DNA from: DATACN01 sp038215095
GTDB taxonomy: Bacteria > Actinomycetota > Thermoleophilia > Solirubrobacterales > Thermoleophilaceae
Direction: 5' to 3'
DNA: 39,441 nt
Assembly (NCBI GenBank): GCA_038215095.1
Contig: JBBQRG010000020.1
Coordinates: forward strand, 1-39,441
The number at the start of each line of letters is the position of its first letter. Positions within the stretch are counted from its first letter, which is position 1. The notes under the pieces are model-generated. The model worked only from the letters and a program-made list of their open reading frames with translations, ran no database searches and was not told where the DNA came from. A program made the position numbers and the translations under genes. Below are positions 30,577 through 38,140 of the stretch, in pieces.

Positions 30577-30628
30577 GTCGGCTTCGCCTGTAATCCCACC
30601 GCGCTGCCGGACACAATCGACCTAGAGG

Positions 30629-31157
30629 ATGGTGCAGACGACGCGCGCCAGCAGGTTCGAGGGCCTGTTCCGAGAGCACTACCCCGCGGTGCGGGCATAC
30701 GCGTCGCGTCGCGCCGAACGATTTGGCACAGGACGCAATAGCCGAGACCTTCCTGATCGCCTGGCGACGCTTCGACGAGCTGCCATCCGACCCGTTGCCG
30801 TGGCTCTACGGCGTGGCGAGGAAGGTACTCGCGAACCAGCGCCGCGCGGCTGGGCGGGGCGCCGCGCTCGAAGCCAAGCTCGCCTTCGCCGGCTCTCCTG
30901 ACGGACACGAGGACGTCGCGGACCGAGTGGGCTACGCCGACTTGATGCGTCTCGCACTGGGCCGCCTCTCAGAGCAGGACCGTGAGGCGCTCATGCTCGT
31001 CGCGTGGGAGGGCCTCGACGCAGCTCGGGCCGCGCGCGCCTCCGGCTGCAGCCGCGGCGCCTTCGCGGTGCGGCTGCACCGCGCCCGCTCACGGCTTACC
31101 GCCGAGCTCGAGGCGCAGGAACTACCAGCAGTGGAACCCAACCCGATGGAGGCCTGA
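30629..31157 (+). pseudogene. ECF sigma factor, reading frame interrupted
   Basis: The region codes for a complete ECF sigma factor only if the frame shifts once. The first frame gives FEGLFREHYPAVRAYASRRAER (start of region 2). After about base 30720 the sequence continues in the +1 frame as LAQDAIAETFLIAWRRFDEL, PWLYGVARKVLANQRR, and region 4 with LGRLSEQDREALMLVAWEG and CSRGAFAVRLHRARSRL. Removing one T from the TTT at 30721-30723 would restore a continuous protein. Either the gene is broken, or the assembly has a one-base error, or a shortened protein starts at TTG 30723. The intact downstream partner argues for a recent event or an error. Confidence 0.8.
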
Positions 31158-31160
31158 GCG

Positions 31161-32216
31161 ATGACCCCCGATCACGAGCTGATGGAGCGGCTCGCACACG
31201 CCGATCCGGCCCGCGGCGCCGACGTCCCCGACCAGGGCGAGGTGGAAGCGCTACTGGCCAGCATCCTGGTCAGCCCGACTGACGAGGCTGTCGCTCGAAG
31301 GCGTCGCTTCCCCCGCCTGCTCGCCCTGGGCGCGGCCACCGCGATCGCCGGCCTAGCGCTGTTCGTCGCCCTCGACCTGTTCGACTCGGGCAACCCCGGC
31401 CCGGACGTCGTCCAGAAGGCACTCGCGGCGGTGTCCGCCGAGAACGCGATCTACCACGTCGTCGTGTTCGAGGAGCAGAGCAGGACACCGGAGGACCCCG
31501 CGATCAGGGACCCGGACAACCGCTGGCGCGAGCGCCTCTACTCGGAGTCCTGGTTCGGCCCCGGCTACCGGCTGCACACGAAGATGTTCCGCTACGACCA
31601 CGGTCGCCGCGGCCGGCAAACCACGGAGGTGGCCGGCCGGAGCGGGATCTGCCGCGCGCGCATCTGCCGCACGAACGGCAAGGGCATCGAGTACAACCGG
31701 CGCCGGAACGTCGCCCAGCCTGTCGGCATCGGCCCGATGGCCGCGGGCGGACCAATCGGCCCCGCATCGGTCACGCTGAATCCCTTCGCCGACCCGAGCG
31801 CGCGCCTGCGCCAGGCCCTGGAACACCACGGCCTCCGCGTGACGGGCACAACCGAAGTGGGCGGCCGCAAGGCATACCGGCTCGTGTCGAAGTCCTCCCG
31901 GCAGGGGCCCGCGACATTCCACACTGTCGCGCACATCGAATATCTCGTCGATGCGGAGACCTACCTCCCGCTCGAGGAGTGGCTGATCGCGAACTGGCGT
32001 CTCACGAAAAGGGATGTGAAGGACGCCAAGCGGCCCGGCCCGTTGCGCGAGGCGTTGAAGCGCGGCCGCACGAGAGTGACCACGGTGTTTGCGAGCCGCT
32101 ACCTCGCCTACGAGCGGCTCCCACTGACGGACGCCAATCGGGCGAAGCTGAGGATCCACCCACGCCCGGGCGCCATGCTGCTGCGCCCGAACGGCAAGCG
32201 CGTGCCGTTCCTCTAG
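31161..32216 (+). CDS. Single-span membrane protein, probable partner (anti-sigma-like) of the ECF factor
   Basis: This 351-residue protein has about 50 cytoplasmic residues, one membrane span (LLALGAATAIAGLALFVALDL, ending near residue 75), and a 270-residue external domain that resembles lipoprotein-carrier/RseB-like sensor domains by position and beta-rich sequence. It starts four bases after the sigma-factor stop. Genes arranged this way usually encode a membrane regulator of the sigma factor; no classical zinc anti-sigma motif (HxxxCxxC) is seen in the short N-terminal part. Ligand unknown. Confidence 0.7.
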   Translation: MTPDHELMERLAHADPARGADVPDQGEVEALLASILVSPTDEAVARRRRFPRLLALGAATAIAGLALFVALDLFDSGNPGPDVVQKALAAVSAENAIYHVVVFEEQSRTPEDPAIRDPDNRWRERLYSESWFGPGYRLHTKMFRYDHGRRGRQTTEVAGRSGICRARICRTNGKGIEYNRRRNVAQPVGIGPMAAGGPIGPASVTLNPFADPSARLRQALEHHGLRVTGTTEVGGRKAYRLVSKSSRQGPATFHTVAHIEYLVDAETYLPLEEWLIANWRLTKRDVKDAKRPGPLREALKRGRTRVTTVFASRYLAYERLPLTDANRAKLRIHPRPGAMLLRPNGKRVPFL

Positions 32217-32231
32217 TCCCTTGGTTGTGGC

Positions 32232-32355
32232 GGGCAGGGTGGCGATGAGCGCCGTCGGCGCCCCCCACCGTCTACGGCGACCCGCGAGCCTGGTGAAGAT
32301 CGTCGACGGCCGAAAGACAAGAGCTCCTCGGCGCCCACATCTATTCAGAACACCG
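32232..32355 (+). pseudogene. Decayed fragment of lpdA
   Basis: This stretch aligns with bases 26849-26974 of the intact lpdA gene on the same strand. The shared blocks include GCGCCGTCGGCGCC, ACCGTCTACGGCGA, AAGATCGTCG and CTCGGCGC-CACATCT. An extra C in a C-run (six instead of five) throws the frame, and several small indels follow. Translated piecewise it still reads SAVGAP, then SLVKIVDGRK, against GAVGAP and GLVKIVGDKK in LpdA. The last 150 bases of lpdA are not found. It is non-functional. Confidence 0.88.
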
Positions 32356-32392
32356 CGGCTGGACGTGAGGTTTGCTTAGCCGCAGCGCAGCG

Positions 32393-32668
32393 TCAAACAC
32401 ACTCCTCGACAATCGTGTTAATCATCTTTTGAGCCTGAGCGTGCGTGATGTAGCCCCGTGCCTCGAAGGCCTGAACCTCTTCGATGCGCTTCCGACATGC
32501 CTCCGGTACAGGCTTCGGCTTCTCCCCGGTTGGGGGAGGCGACCCGTTGCGGAGAAATGCGAATCGCCAGTCGCCGTCCCCCCACGGGCCCCACACCACG
32601 TTCTGAACGTTCTTATGAGGCCACGCTGCATAGGCCTTCGCGAGACGTTCGAAGAGGTCAGGCACCAT
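32393..32668 (-). CDS. Small Trp-rich protein, unknown
   Basis: This 91-residue protein starts MVPDLFERLAKAYAAWP, continues with VVWGPWGDGDWRFAFLR, a Pro-rich middle, and ends in a helix IEEVQAFEARGYITHAQAQ that loosely recalls SHOCT-type tails. No family was recognised. ATG 32668 follows the stop of the upstream gene by eight bases, but no strong ribosome site is present. The frame is open farther upstream, so an earlier start or a frameshifted fusion with the upstream gene is possible. Base composition is lower in GC than in flanking genes. Confidence 0.5.
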   Translation of the reverse strand: MVPDLFERLAKAYAAWPHKNVQNVVWGPWGDGDWRFAFLRNGSPPPTGEKPKPVPEACRKRIEEVQAFEARGYITHAQAQKMINTIVEECV

Positions 32669-32676
32669 GAATTCAC

Positions 32677-32910
32677 TTACTGTCCACTGGGTGGGCGTGG
32701 GCAACCCAACTTGCCCTGAAAGGCCGAGCCCGGCGGAGTGTCTGGCATTCCTATCTCCTCTAGCACCCATGTCGAGCGGGGATAGTCGTACCACTTCCCA
32801 TCTGGCGGATGCCAGCGCCAGGCTCCTCGTCCCGACGGGTCCGCCGCGATCTGTTCTAGACCGGCAAGAAAGCGGGTGTAAGCCGGATCTACAGGATCCC
32901 CAAAGGCCAC
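32677..32910 (-). CDS. Small Trp-rich protein, unknown
   Basis: This 77-residue protein begins VAFGDPVDPAYTRFLAGLEQ and has the aromatic segment AWRWHPPDGKWYDYPRSTW. There is no signal peptide, span or known motif. GTG 32910 is convincingly placed by an AGGAGGGG ribosome site and follows the stop of the dodecin-like gene by one base, so the two are co-translated. The C-terminal 17 residues look less protein-like, and the next gene continues in another frame, so a frameshift near its end cannot be excluded. Confidence 0.5.
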   Translation of the reverse strand: MAFGDPVDPAYTRFLAGLEQIAADPSGRGAWRWHPPDGKWYDYPRSTWVLEEIGMPDTPPGSAFQGKLGCPRPPSGQ

Positions 32911-32911
32911 T

Positions 32912-33127
32912 TTATTTCCCCTCCTGGCTCAGACGGTCGTCAGCCTGGAGCTCGACGTGAAACTGAGGCACGCCGACGACGCCGCCCTTCGTGAGCCACA
33001 TCCGCGCAACTGAGGCGGAGACCAGACCCCGTCTGTCCGGGTCTCCCGGAATATCACCAAATGCGTTCAAGGCTGCCTCCTCGAAGGACTCGAGCGAAGA
33101 GCCTACGGCGCCAGCCCCGTCAGTCAC
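32912..33127 (-). CDS. Dodecin-like small protein
   Basis: The 71-residue length is right for dodecins. AVGSSLESFEEAALNAFGDI matches the first strand and helix, and LVSASVARMWLTKGGVVGVPQFHVEL the two long strands that wrap the helix, with Trp44 near the position of the flavin-stacking Trp. Dodecins form hollow dodecamers that store flavin or CoA. The assignment rests on pattern only. GTG 33127 is chosen because a perfect AAGGAGGT lies six to seven bases upstream; the longer open frame would start at a TTG without support. First gene of a minus-strand trio. Confidence 0.55.
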   Translation of the reverse strand: MTDGAGAVGSSLESFEEAALNAFGDIPGDPDRRGLVSASVARMWLTKGGVVGVPQFHVELQADDRLSQEGK

Positions 33128-33295
33128 TGATCTACCTCCTTTTGCCGCGATGGCCGAAACCAACTATCGCCGGAGTCGCGCCCGCTTGCAACCTTTTGCT
33201 TACTGAGACGCCGTTGAGCAAACAGCGCCACCGCCCTAGTGACACGATTGGTCAAAGTATTCACATCGATGGTTGCGCTCTGATCGGTCGTAGAG

Positions 33296-33301
33296 TACGG
33301 T
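33296..33301 (+). promoter_or_regulatory. Putative -10 element before GTG 33311
   Basis: TACGGT is nine bases before GTG 33311, with TTGCGC at 33273-33278 as a possible -35 at 17-base spacing. There is no ribosome site, so a leaderless transcript is suggested. Confidence 0.35.
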
Positions 33302-33310
33302 CGGCTCTAG

Positions 33311-34276
33311 GTGCTCGTAGAGAACGTTCAGCTGAGCCCTGCGTTGCCGCGCCAGATTCGGGTCCTTGTGGCAGCGGGTAAGAGAGGGGCTGAAGCTCAG
33401 GTTCTCTTGCGCGAACTTTTGCCAAGCGGTGCGGCCCTTCGCAGGTTGGAAGGGGTCAACGGGAGAGAAGGCCGGTCAGCAGCAATTTTCGGTCGCGTCG
33501 GCTCCGAAGAGCTCGAAGTCCCGCTCGCTGAGGCGCGGCATAACTTGAGTGCCGGCCAGATCGCGGTTCTCCCACAATCAGGCGACTGGCGTGAAGGCAA
33601 GTTGTATTTTCCCGAGGGCACCTTGGAGTGGATTCCGGTTCCGGGGACTGAGAGGGAGGTGAACGTTGATGTACCTCTCATCCGCCTACACCGCCCAGAT
33701 GAACAGGGCTGCGAGGCGAAGTACGCCATCGCAGGCGAGGAGTCCGGCACCGGGTCGGCTAAGTTCACCCTCGGCGTGAGCGTTGGTGGCGAAGCATCGT
33801 TCGATGCCAAGGCAACGGAGACCTACACCGCGACCGACAGCTGCATCGAAGTGAGTGTGCCGGTGGCGCTCGGGGTGGCTCTCCACAGTCTTCGGGTCGA
33901 CGGCCAGGAAATTCGTCGAGACTGGGACGCCAACATCCTGGATGTCGCAGAGGGGAAGAAGGACCCCCATGAGCTTCCGCGCGCGGAAAACCACTGCGGG
34001 GAGCCCTTTAAGCAAGCAAGCCTGCTCCCGAACTTTCAGACCTGGGATTTGGGGCAAGCTGGAGATCCTGATCTTGAGACGGAGATCGAGTTTGAACGTA
34101 CGTCTAAGGCGACGTTGGGCCTCGATCTCGGCGATTCGATAAAGCTCGAACTCGGCATAGAACGGACCACCACCCACACCACGACGGTCACGACGACCGT
34201 GGTCAAGGGCCACCGCTACAGCGTTTACGTCCCCTCCACCGGGAACACTCTGGAGCGCTGCTGGACAACGCGATAG
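33311..34276 (+). CDS. Orphan beta-rich protein with two similar Thr-rich hairpin segments
   Basis: This 321-residue protein has no signal peptide or membrane span. It has four Cys (134, 178, 229, 317). Two segments resemble each other: residues 149-185 start SAKFTLGVSVGG and residues 264-307 start TSKATLGLDLGD. Both continue as strands with alternating polar and non-polar residues, the second with RTTTHTTTVTTTVV. Such hairpins occur in beta-pore-forming toxins of the aerolysin type, but overall similarity to them was not established. The gene diverges from the dodecin-like trio and lies in the low-GC islet. Start GTG 33311 is moderately secure. Confidence 0.6.
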   Translation: MLVENVQLSPALPRQIRVLVAAGKRGAEAQVLLRELLPSGAALRRLEGVNGREGRSAAIFGRVGSEELEVPLAEARHNLSAGQIAVLPQSGDWREGKLYFPEGTLEWIPVPGTEREVNVDVPLIRLHRPDEQGCEAKYAIAGEESGTGSAKFTLGVSVGGEASFDAKATETYTATDSCIEVSVPVALGVALHSLRVDGQEIRRDWDANILDVAEGKKDPHELPRAENHCGEPFKQASLLPNFQTWDLGQAGDPDLETEIEFERTSKATLGLDLGDSIKLELGIERTTTHTTTVTTTVVKGHRYSVYVPSTGNTLERCWTTR

Positions 34277-34618
34277 CTGAAGCTCTTGTGGCGGAATCAC
34301 CTCGCGACCCCAAGCGCGTAGTCAACCCGCCGGCGGCCCGACCGGCGCCTTACAGCCTCCGTCTGACTTACCGACCGCCGGCGGCGGAACGCTTTCCGGA
34401 GCGCGGTGCGAGATAGCGGCCCTCTAGGGATGAGGCTCCAACCATGTTTGGGCCTGAAGCCGACCTCGCTTTCTCGCAGTTTGCGAAGGATTCCCTCAGC
34501 AAACTGCGCAAGATCCAGTCCTCTAGGCCTGCGACCGGACTTAGTCTGGCCACTCACCTGAAGCGAAGGCGCTGGGCGGGGGCGAACTTTCCAACCGCCG
34601 CCCTGTTCTTCATAGGGA
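34277..34618. other. 340-base gap without a convincing gene
   Basis: Short open frames here have no protein character. It contains one strong inverted repeat (34475-34508) and GC-rich patches near 34320-34400. No tRNA, terminator T-tract or known RNA motif was seen. Confidence 0.6.
34475..34508. repeat. Perfect 10-base inverted repeat
   Basis: CGCAGTTTGC at 34475-34484 and GCAAACTGCG at 34499-34508 are exact complements around a 14-base spacer. There is no T-run, so it is a candidate operator or RNA hairpin about 110 bases upstream of the next gene. Confidence 0.6.
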
Positions 34619-36856
34619 ATGAGAACGCCCGACAGCAGGACAGCCGACGAAGGCCGCAGGCAATCCCCCCGCCTGACGCTGCTCGTCGTGCTGCTCGCCG
34701 CGCTTGGGCTCGGGGCACCCGCCCCGACCCAGGCGGCGACGTACACGGTGCGCCAATGCGACCCCAGCTACACATCGACCACCGACTTCTTCTATCCCGG
34801 AGTTCGCCGTGCGGACGCCTTCTTCACCGTCAATCAGTGCGCCACCGCAGGCTCACTTGGCCTGCACGCGAATCCGTTCAAGACCGTCGCGATGAACGAC
34901 GGCAACCTCTATTTGGCCTGGGCGCCGGATGGGACGGCGTTTGTCAAATGGAGAGCCTCATTTCAGGGAGGCACCGGAACTTCGGACGGCGTACTGCTGT
35001 GGGCTCGCGCCTGCTCCGACTTCTGGTGCAACGTGAGCTGGAGCAACCTGTTCTTCGGCTACGACGACTGGGGCAGCCCGAAGGAGAAGAGCTGGTCGGG
35101 AGGCGCCCTTGCGCTTCAGGTCCGGATGGTCTGCACGGGCTATGGCGGGTCGGATGGCTGCCAGTTCGGTCAGTTCGCGCCGGGTCTGGTCATGTATGAA
35201 CCCGAGATGACGCTCAATGATGCGTATACCCCGGCCGCGCCTGATCTGAGCGGCGGTTCGCTACTCGCTGGTGGATGGCTTCGTGGCGAGCAGTCATTGA
35301 ACGTTCAGTCGAGCGACAGGGGCGGGGGGGTGGTGGAGAACGCAATAGTGGTGGGGGGTATCACGCGCGCGTCTCGCAAGCCCGCGTGCGCTGGACCTGT
35401 CTACGGCCCCGCGGGCCCCGCTTGGACAAGACTGCGGCCCTGTCCTACTGAGGACACCGGAGCGATTCGGATCGACCTTTCCGACCTCGCGGACGGCACC
35501 CACCAGTTCCGCGTGGTCACCTCCGATCCGGCCGGGCAATCCACCTCTGGCGCGCCATTCAATGTGCTGGTGGACAACACGGCTCCCGGCGCACCTGCAA
35601 GCGCCGGCATCGATGGCGGCGATGGCTGGCGCAGGCATAACGACTTCGGCATCCACTGGGAGAACCCGATCGAACGCTTCGCCCCCATCGCGGCCGTGCA
35701 CTGGCGGCTCTGCCCGCTCGCCGGCGGCAGCTGCACGTCAGGCCGTAAGCCAGGCGCCGACGTAACACGCCTCGAGAACCTGGCTGCCGCGGGCTCGGGC
35801 GAGCACGACCTCGCGATATGGCTCGAGGACGCAGCCGGGAACCAGGATGTCGACCGCGCACGGCACATACGTCTACGCCTTGATACCGAGGCACCAACGC
35901 TGAGCTTCGCGCGCAGCAACCCTGCCGACCCGCTCAGAGTCTCGGTGGATGCGCACGACGATCAGTCCGGCCTCGCCGACGGGGAGATCGAGATTAGGCG
36001 CGTCGGCGGGTCGAGCTGGCACCCGGTCCGCACGCGCGTGGAGAGCTCGCAACTTGTAGGGGTAGTCGATGACGAGCGCTTCGAGAACGGCAGCTACCGG
36101 CTACGGGCGCGAGCCGTCGACGGCGCTGGGAACCAAGCCTCAACAGACCGCCGCAGCGATGGCGCCCAGATGTCGCTACGCCTTCCGCTTCGAGTGCAGA
36201 CGCGACTGCGGGTAGGCCTCCCTCATGTCACGCGGCGAGCCAACGGGCGGAAGGTCACCCTGCTTCGGTCTTCTGGACGCGTACGGGTTGGGCGACGAGC
36301 GCGGATTCGCGGATCGCTGGCGAACCGCGACGGGCAGCCCATCGACGAGGCGACTATCCATGTCTACTCCAAGACACGTGGCAGCCCAAAGGATTTCGCG
36401 ACCGTTGGACTCGTTCACACCGACCGCCACGGGCGCTTCAGCTACGTGGCAAGGGCGACGCGGAGCCGAGTCGTACGTTTTCGGTATCCGGGCTCTCGCC
36501 GCATTCGCGCGCAGAGCCGAAATGTCGTGCTTCAGGTCCCGGCCATGAGCACCATCCGCTCCAGCGACCGCTCTCTGCTCGTCGGCGATTCGGTCACCTT
36601 CAGGGGCAGGCTTTTCACCGGTCCGATCCCGCGTGGCGGCAAGCTGATGGAGATCCAGGCTTTCTTCCGAGGCCGGTGGCGCACGTTTTCGACTGTGAGA
36701 ACGAACCGTCGTGGGGGCTGGCACTTCGGCTATCGCTTCGGGGGCACCCGCGGAATCGTCCGCTACCGCTTCCGAATCCGAATACCGCCGGAAGCGGGCT
36801 ACCCCTTCGCGTTAGGCGGCTCACCCACCGCTTTCGTTACCGTGCGTGGCCCCTAG
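34619..36856 (+). CDS. Large secreted multi-domain beta protein
   Basis: This 745-residue protein has a signal peptide (SPRLTLLVVLLAALGLGAPA, cleaved near TQAA). The N-terminal 200 residues contain six or more Cys and many aromatic residues (ATYTVRQCDPSYTSTTDFF), like a lectin-type domain. Several Ig/fibronectin-like repeats follow, with LADGTHQFRVVTSDPAGQS and GEHDLAIWLEDAAGNQDV as typical 'AxDxAGN' closers. The last 200 residues hold two basic beta domains (RVRVGRRARIRGSLANRDGQ and SLLVGDSVTFRGRLF). It is exported and probably cell-surface bound through the basic C-terminus. No catalytic motif was recognised. Confidence 0.8.
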   Translation: MRTPDSRTADEGRRQSPRLTLLVVLLAALGLGAPAPTQAATYTVRQCDPSYTSTTDFFYPGVRRADAFFTVNQCATAGSLGLHANPFKTVAMNDGNLYLAWAPDGTAFVKWRASFQGGTGTSDGVLLWARACSDFWCNVSWSNLFFGYDDWGSPKEKSWSGGALALQVRMVCTGYGGSDGCQFGQFAPGLVMYEPEMTLNDAYTPAAPDLSGGSLLAGGWLRGEQSLNVQSSDRGGGVVENAIVVGGITRASRKPACAGPVYGPAGPAWTRLRPCPTEDTGAIRIDLSDLADGTHQFRVVTSDPAGQSTSGAPFNVLVDNTAPGAPASAGIDGGDGWRRHNDFGIHWENPIERFAPIAAVHWRLCPLAGGSCTSGRKPGADVTRLENLAAAGSGEHDLAIWLEDAAGNQDVDRARHIRLRLDTEAPTLSFARSNPADPLRVSVDAHDDQSGLADGEIEIRRVGGSSWHPVRTRVESSQLVGVVDDERFENGSYRLRARAVDGAGNQASTDRRSDGAQMSLRLPLRVQTRLRVGLPHVTRRANGRKVTLLRSSGRVRVGRRARIRGSLANRDGQPIDEATIHVYSKTRGSPKDFATVGLVHTDRHGRFSYVARATRSRVVRFRYPGSRRIRAQSRNVVLQVPAMSTIRSSDRSLLVGDSVTFRGRLFTGPIPRGGKLMEIQAFFRGRWRTFSTVRTNRRGGWHFGYRFGGTRGIVRYRFRIRIPPEAGYPFALGGSPTAFVTVRGP

Positions 36857-36904
36857 CGGAACTCGGCACTAATCCCGGGTTTACTTCTCGCGAGGACCGA
36901 CGAG

Positions 36905-37507
36905 GTGATTGAGCGCATACGCCGGCGATGTACCTACGCGAACGTTGTTGCGACGCTCGCCTTGTTCGTAGCGCTTGGCGGCAGTTCTTACGCGGCGTTG
37001 CAAGTGAGCAGCCGAGAGATCGTGGACAACAGCATCCGCAGCAAGGACATCCGCAATCGCACCATCACCCAGAAAGACGTAGGCCGAAACGCGCTCGGAG
37101 GCACCAACATTAAGGAGTCCCGCCTCGGTACGGTGCCCCGTGCGAGCGGACTCACTGCCAAGGGAGCAGGGCGGCTGAAACTGCGCTGCCCAGCTGGAAC
37201 CGAGCCTGCGGCAGGTGAATGTTTCGAGTCATCTACACAGCAGCCCTCGTCGTATTACTCTGCCACTGGCACCTGCGGGGCGACGAATCTAGGCAACCGC
37301 CGCCTGCCCACACACGCCGAGCTCGTGGCGTTCTTTGCAGCCGGGCATTCGGCAGCGGCGGGGGGCGAGCTCACCGCGAATGCGGTGGAGGATCCCGACG
37401 GTCCCGAGGTCGCCCGAGTTCTGATCGCTGTAGGCAATGGCGGCCTCGCGTTCGACCAAGCGAGCGCACAACACCCCTTCCGTTGCGTCACCAACCCGAG
37501 CAACTGA
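36905..37507 (+). CDS. Surface protein of the Thermoleophilia-type 'IRRRxTYANVVATLALFVALGGSSYAA' family
   Basis: This 200-residue protein starts with a basic n-region and the signal span ANVVATLALFVALGGSSYAA. Residues 30-75 are a solenoid-like repeat: SREIVDNSIRSKDIRNRTIT, then QKDVGRNALGGTNIKESRLG, about every 5-6 residues a polar-Ile-polar step. The C-terminal 110 residues form a small Cys-containing domain (LKLRCPAGTEPAAGECFE, TGTCGATN, PFRCVTN). This N-terminal family is very common in Solirubrobacterales-like genomes and of unknown function. GTG 36905 is the start. Confidence 0.75.
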   Translation: MIERIRRRCTYANVVATLALFVALGGSSYAALQVSSREIVDNSIRSKDIRNRTITQKDVGRNALGGTNIKESRLGTVPRASGLTAKGAGRLKLRCPAGTEPAAGECFESSTQQPSSYYSATGTCGATNLGNRRLPTHAELVAFFAAGHSAAAGGELTANAVEDPDGPEVARVLIAVGNGGLAFDQASAQHPFRCVTNPSN

Positions 37508-37514
37508 ATCCGGC

Positions 37515-38102
37515 TTGCCTCAGCAGCCGATCTTCTACTACGACTTCAACTCGCCCTTCGCGTACCTCGCGGCTGAGCGCGTTAACCACGTGCTGCCCGT
37601 CGTGCCCGAGTGGCAGCCGATCTCATTCGGCCACGTCCTCAAGAACTCGGGGCGCACGCCGTGGTCGCTCGGCGACGAGCGCGAGGAAGGCCAGCGCGAG
37701 GTCGAGCGGCGTGCCGCCGAACGCAACCTTCCCGAGATCCGCTGGATCGACGGCTGGCCGCTCGAGACGATGAGCATGTCTGCGCTCCGCACCGCGATCT
37801 TCGCCCAGCAGGCCGGCCGCGCCGTCGCCTTCTCACTCGCCGCCTTCCGCCAGATGTTCGCCGGCGGCAAGAACCTCGCCGACATCGACAACGTTCTCAT
37901 CGCTGCGGCCGCCTGCGAGCTGCACCCGCGCGCGGTGCTCAAGGGCATCGAAACGCAGTCGGTCAGGGACGGTCTGAAGCACGCAACGAATGAAGCAATC
38001 GAGCGCGGCGTGCAAGGCGTCCCGACCGTCGCCGTGGGCGACCAGCTCTTCTGGGGCGACGACAAGCTCGAGGACGCTGCCGCTGCACTCGCGGCTGCTT
38101 GA
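37515..38102 (+). CDS. DsbA-fold isomerase, 2-hydroxychromene-2-carboxylate isomerase family
   Basis: This 195-residue protein begins with LPQQPIFYYDFNSPFAYLAA, the typical start of HCCA isomerase/DsbA-like proteins without a CxxC pair. It contains SMSALRTAIFAQQAGRAVAF and closes with GVQGVPTVAVGDQLFWGDD, where the cis-Pro loop lies. Relatives use glutathione or other thiols to isomerise aromatic breakdown intermediates; in actinobacteria the cofactor is unclear. TTG 37515 is the only start that avoids the upstream gene. It runs toward pdhA. Confidence 0.8.
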   Translation: MPQQPIFYYDFNSPFAYLAAERVNHVLPVVPEWQPISFGHVLKNSGRTPWSLGDEREEGQREVERRAAERNLPEIRWIDGWPLETMSMSALRTAIFAQQAGRAVAFSLAAFRQMFAGGKNLADIDNVLIAAAACELHPRAVLKGIETQSVRDGLKHATNEAIERGVQGVPTVAVGDQLFWGDDKLEDAAAALAAA

Positions 38103-38126
38103 GTCTTTAGCTCTAGCCGCACCGGG

Positions 38127-38132
38127 TAACGT
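38127..38132 (+). promoter_or_regulatory. Putative -10 element before pdhA
   Basis: TAACGT ends eight bases before GTG 38141, and no ribosome site is visible. It matches the leaderless pattern seen at lpdA and other genes here. Confidence 0.35.
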
Positions 38133-38140
38133 TCGCCCCA

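Noticed and set aside
34277..34618. Possible tRNA or integrase attachment site at the islet edge
   Set aside because: No T-loop GGTTCGA-type sequence or acceptor pairing was found, and no integrase gene lies nearby.
37219..37773. Plus-strand open frame bridging the surface protein and the isomerase
   Set aside because: It is out of frame with both, and its sequence is Ser/Arg-rich without motifs.
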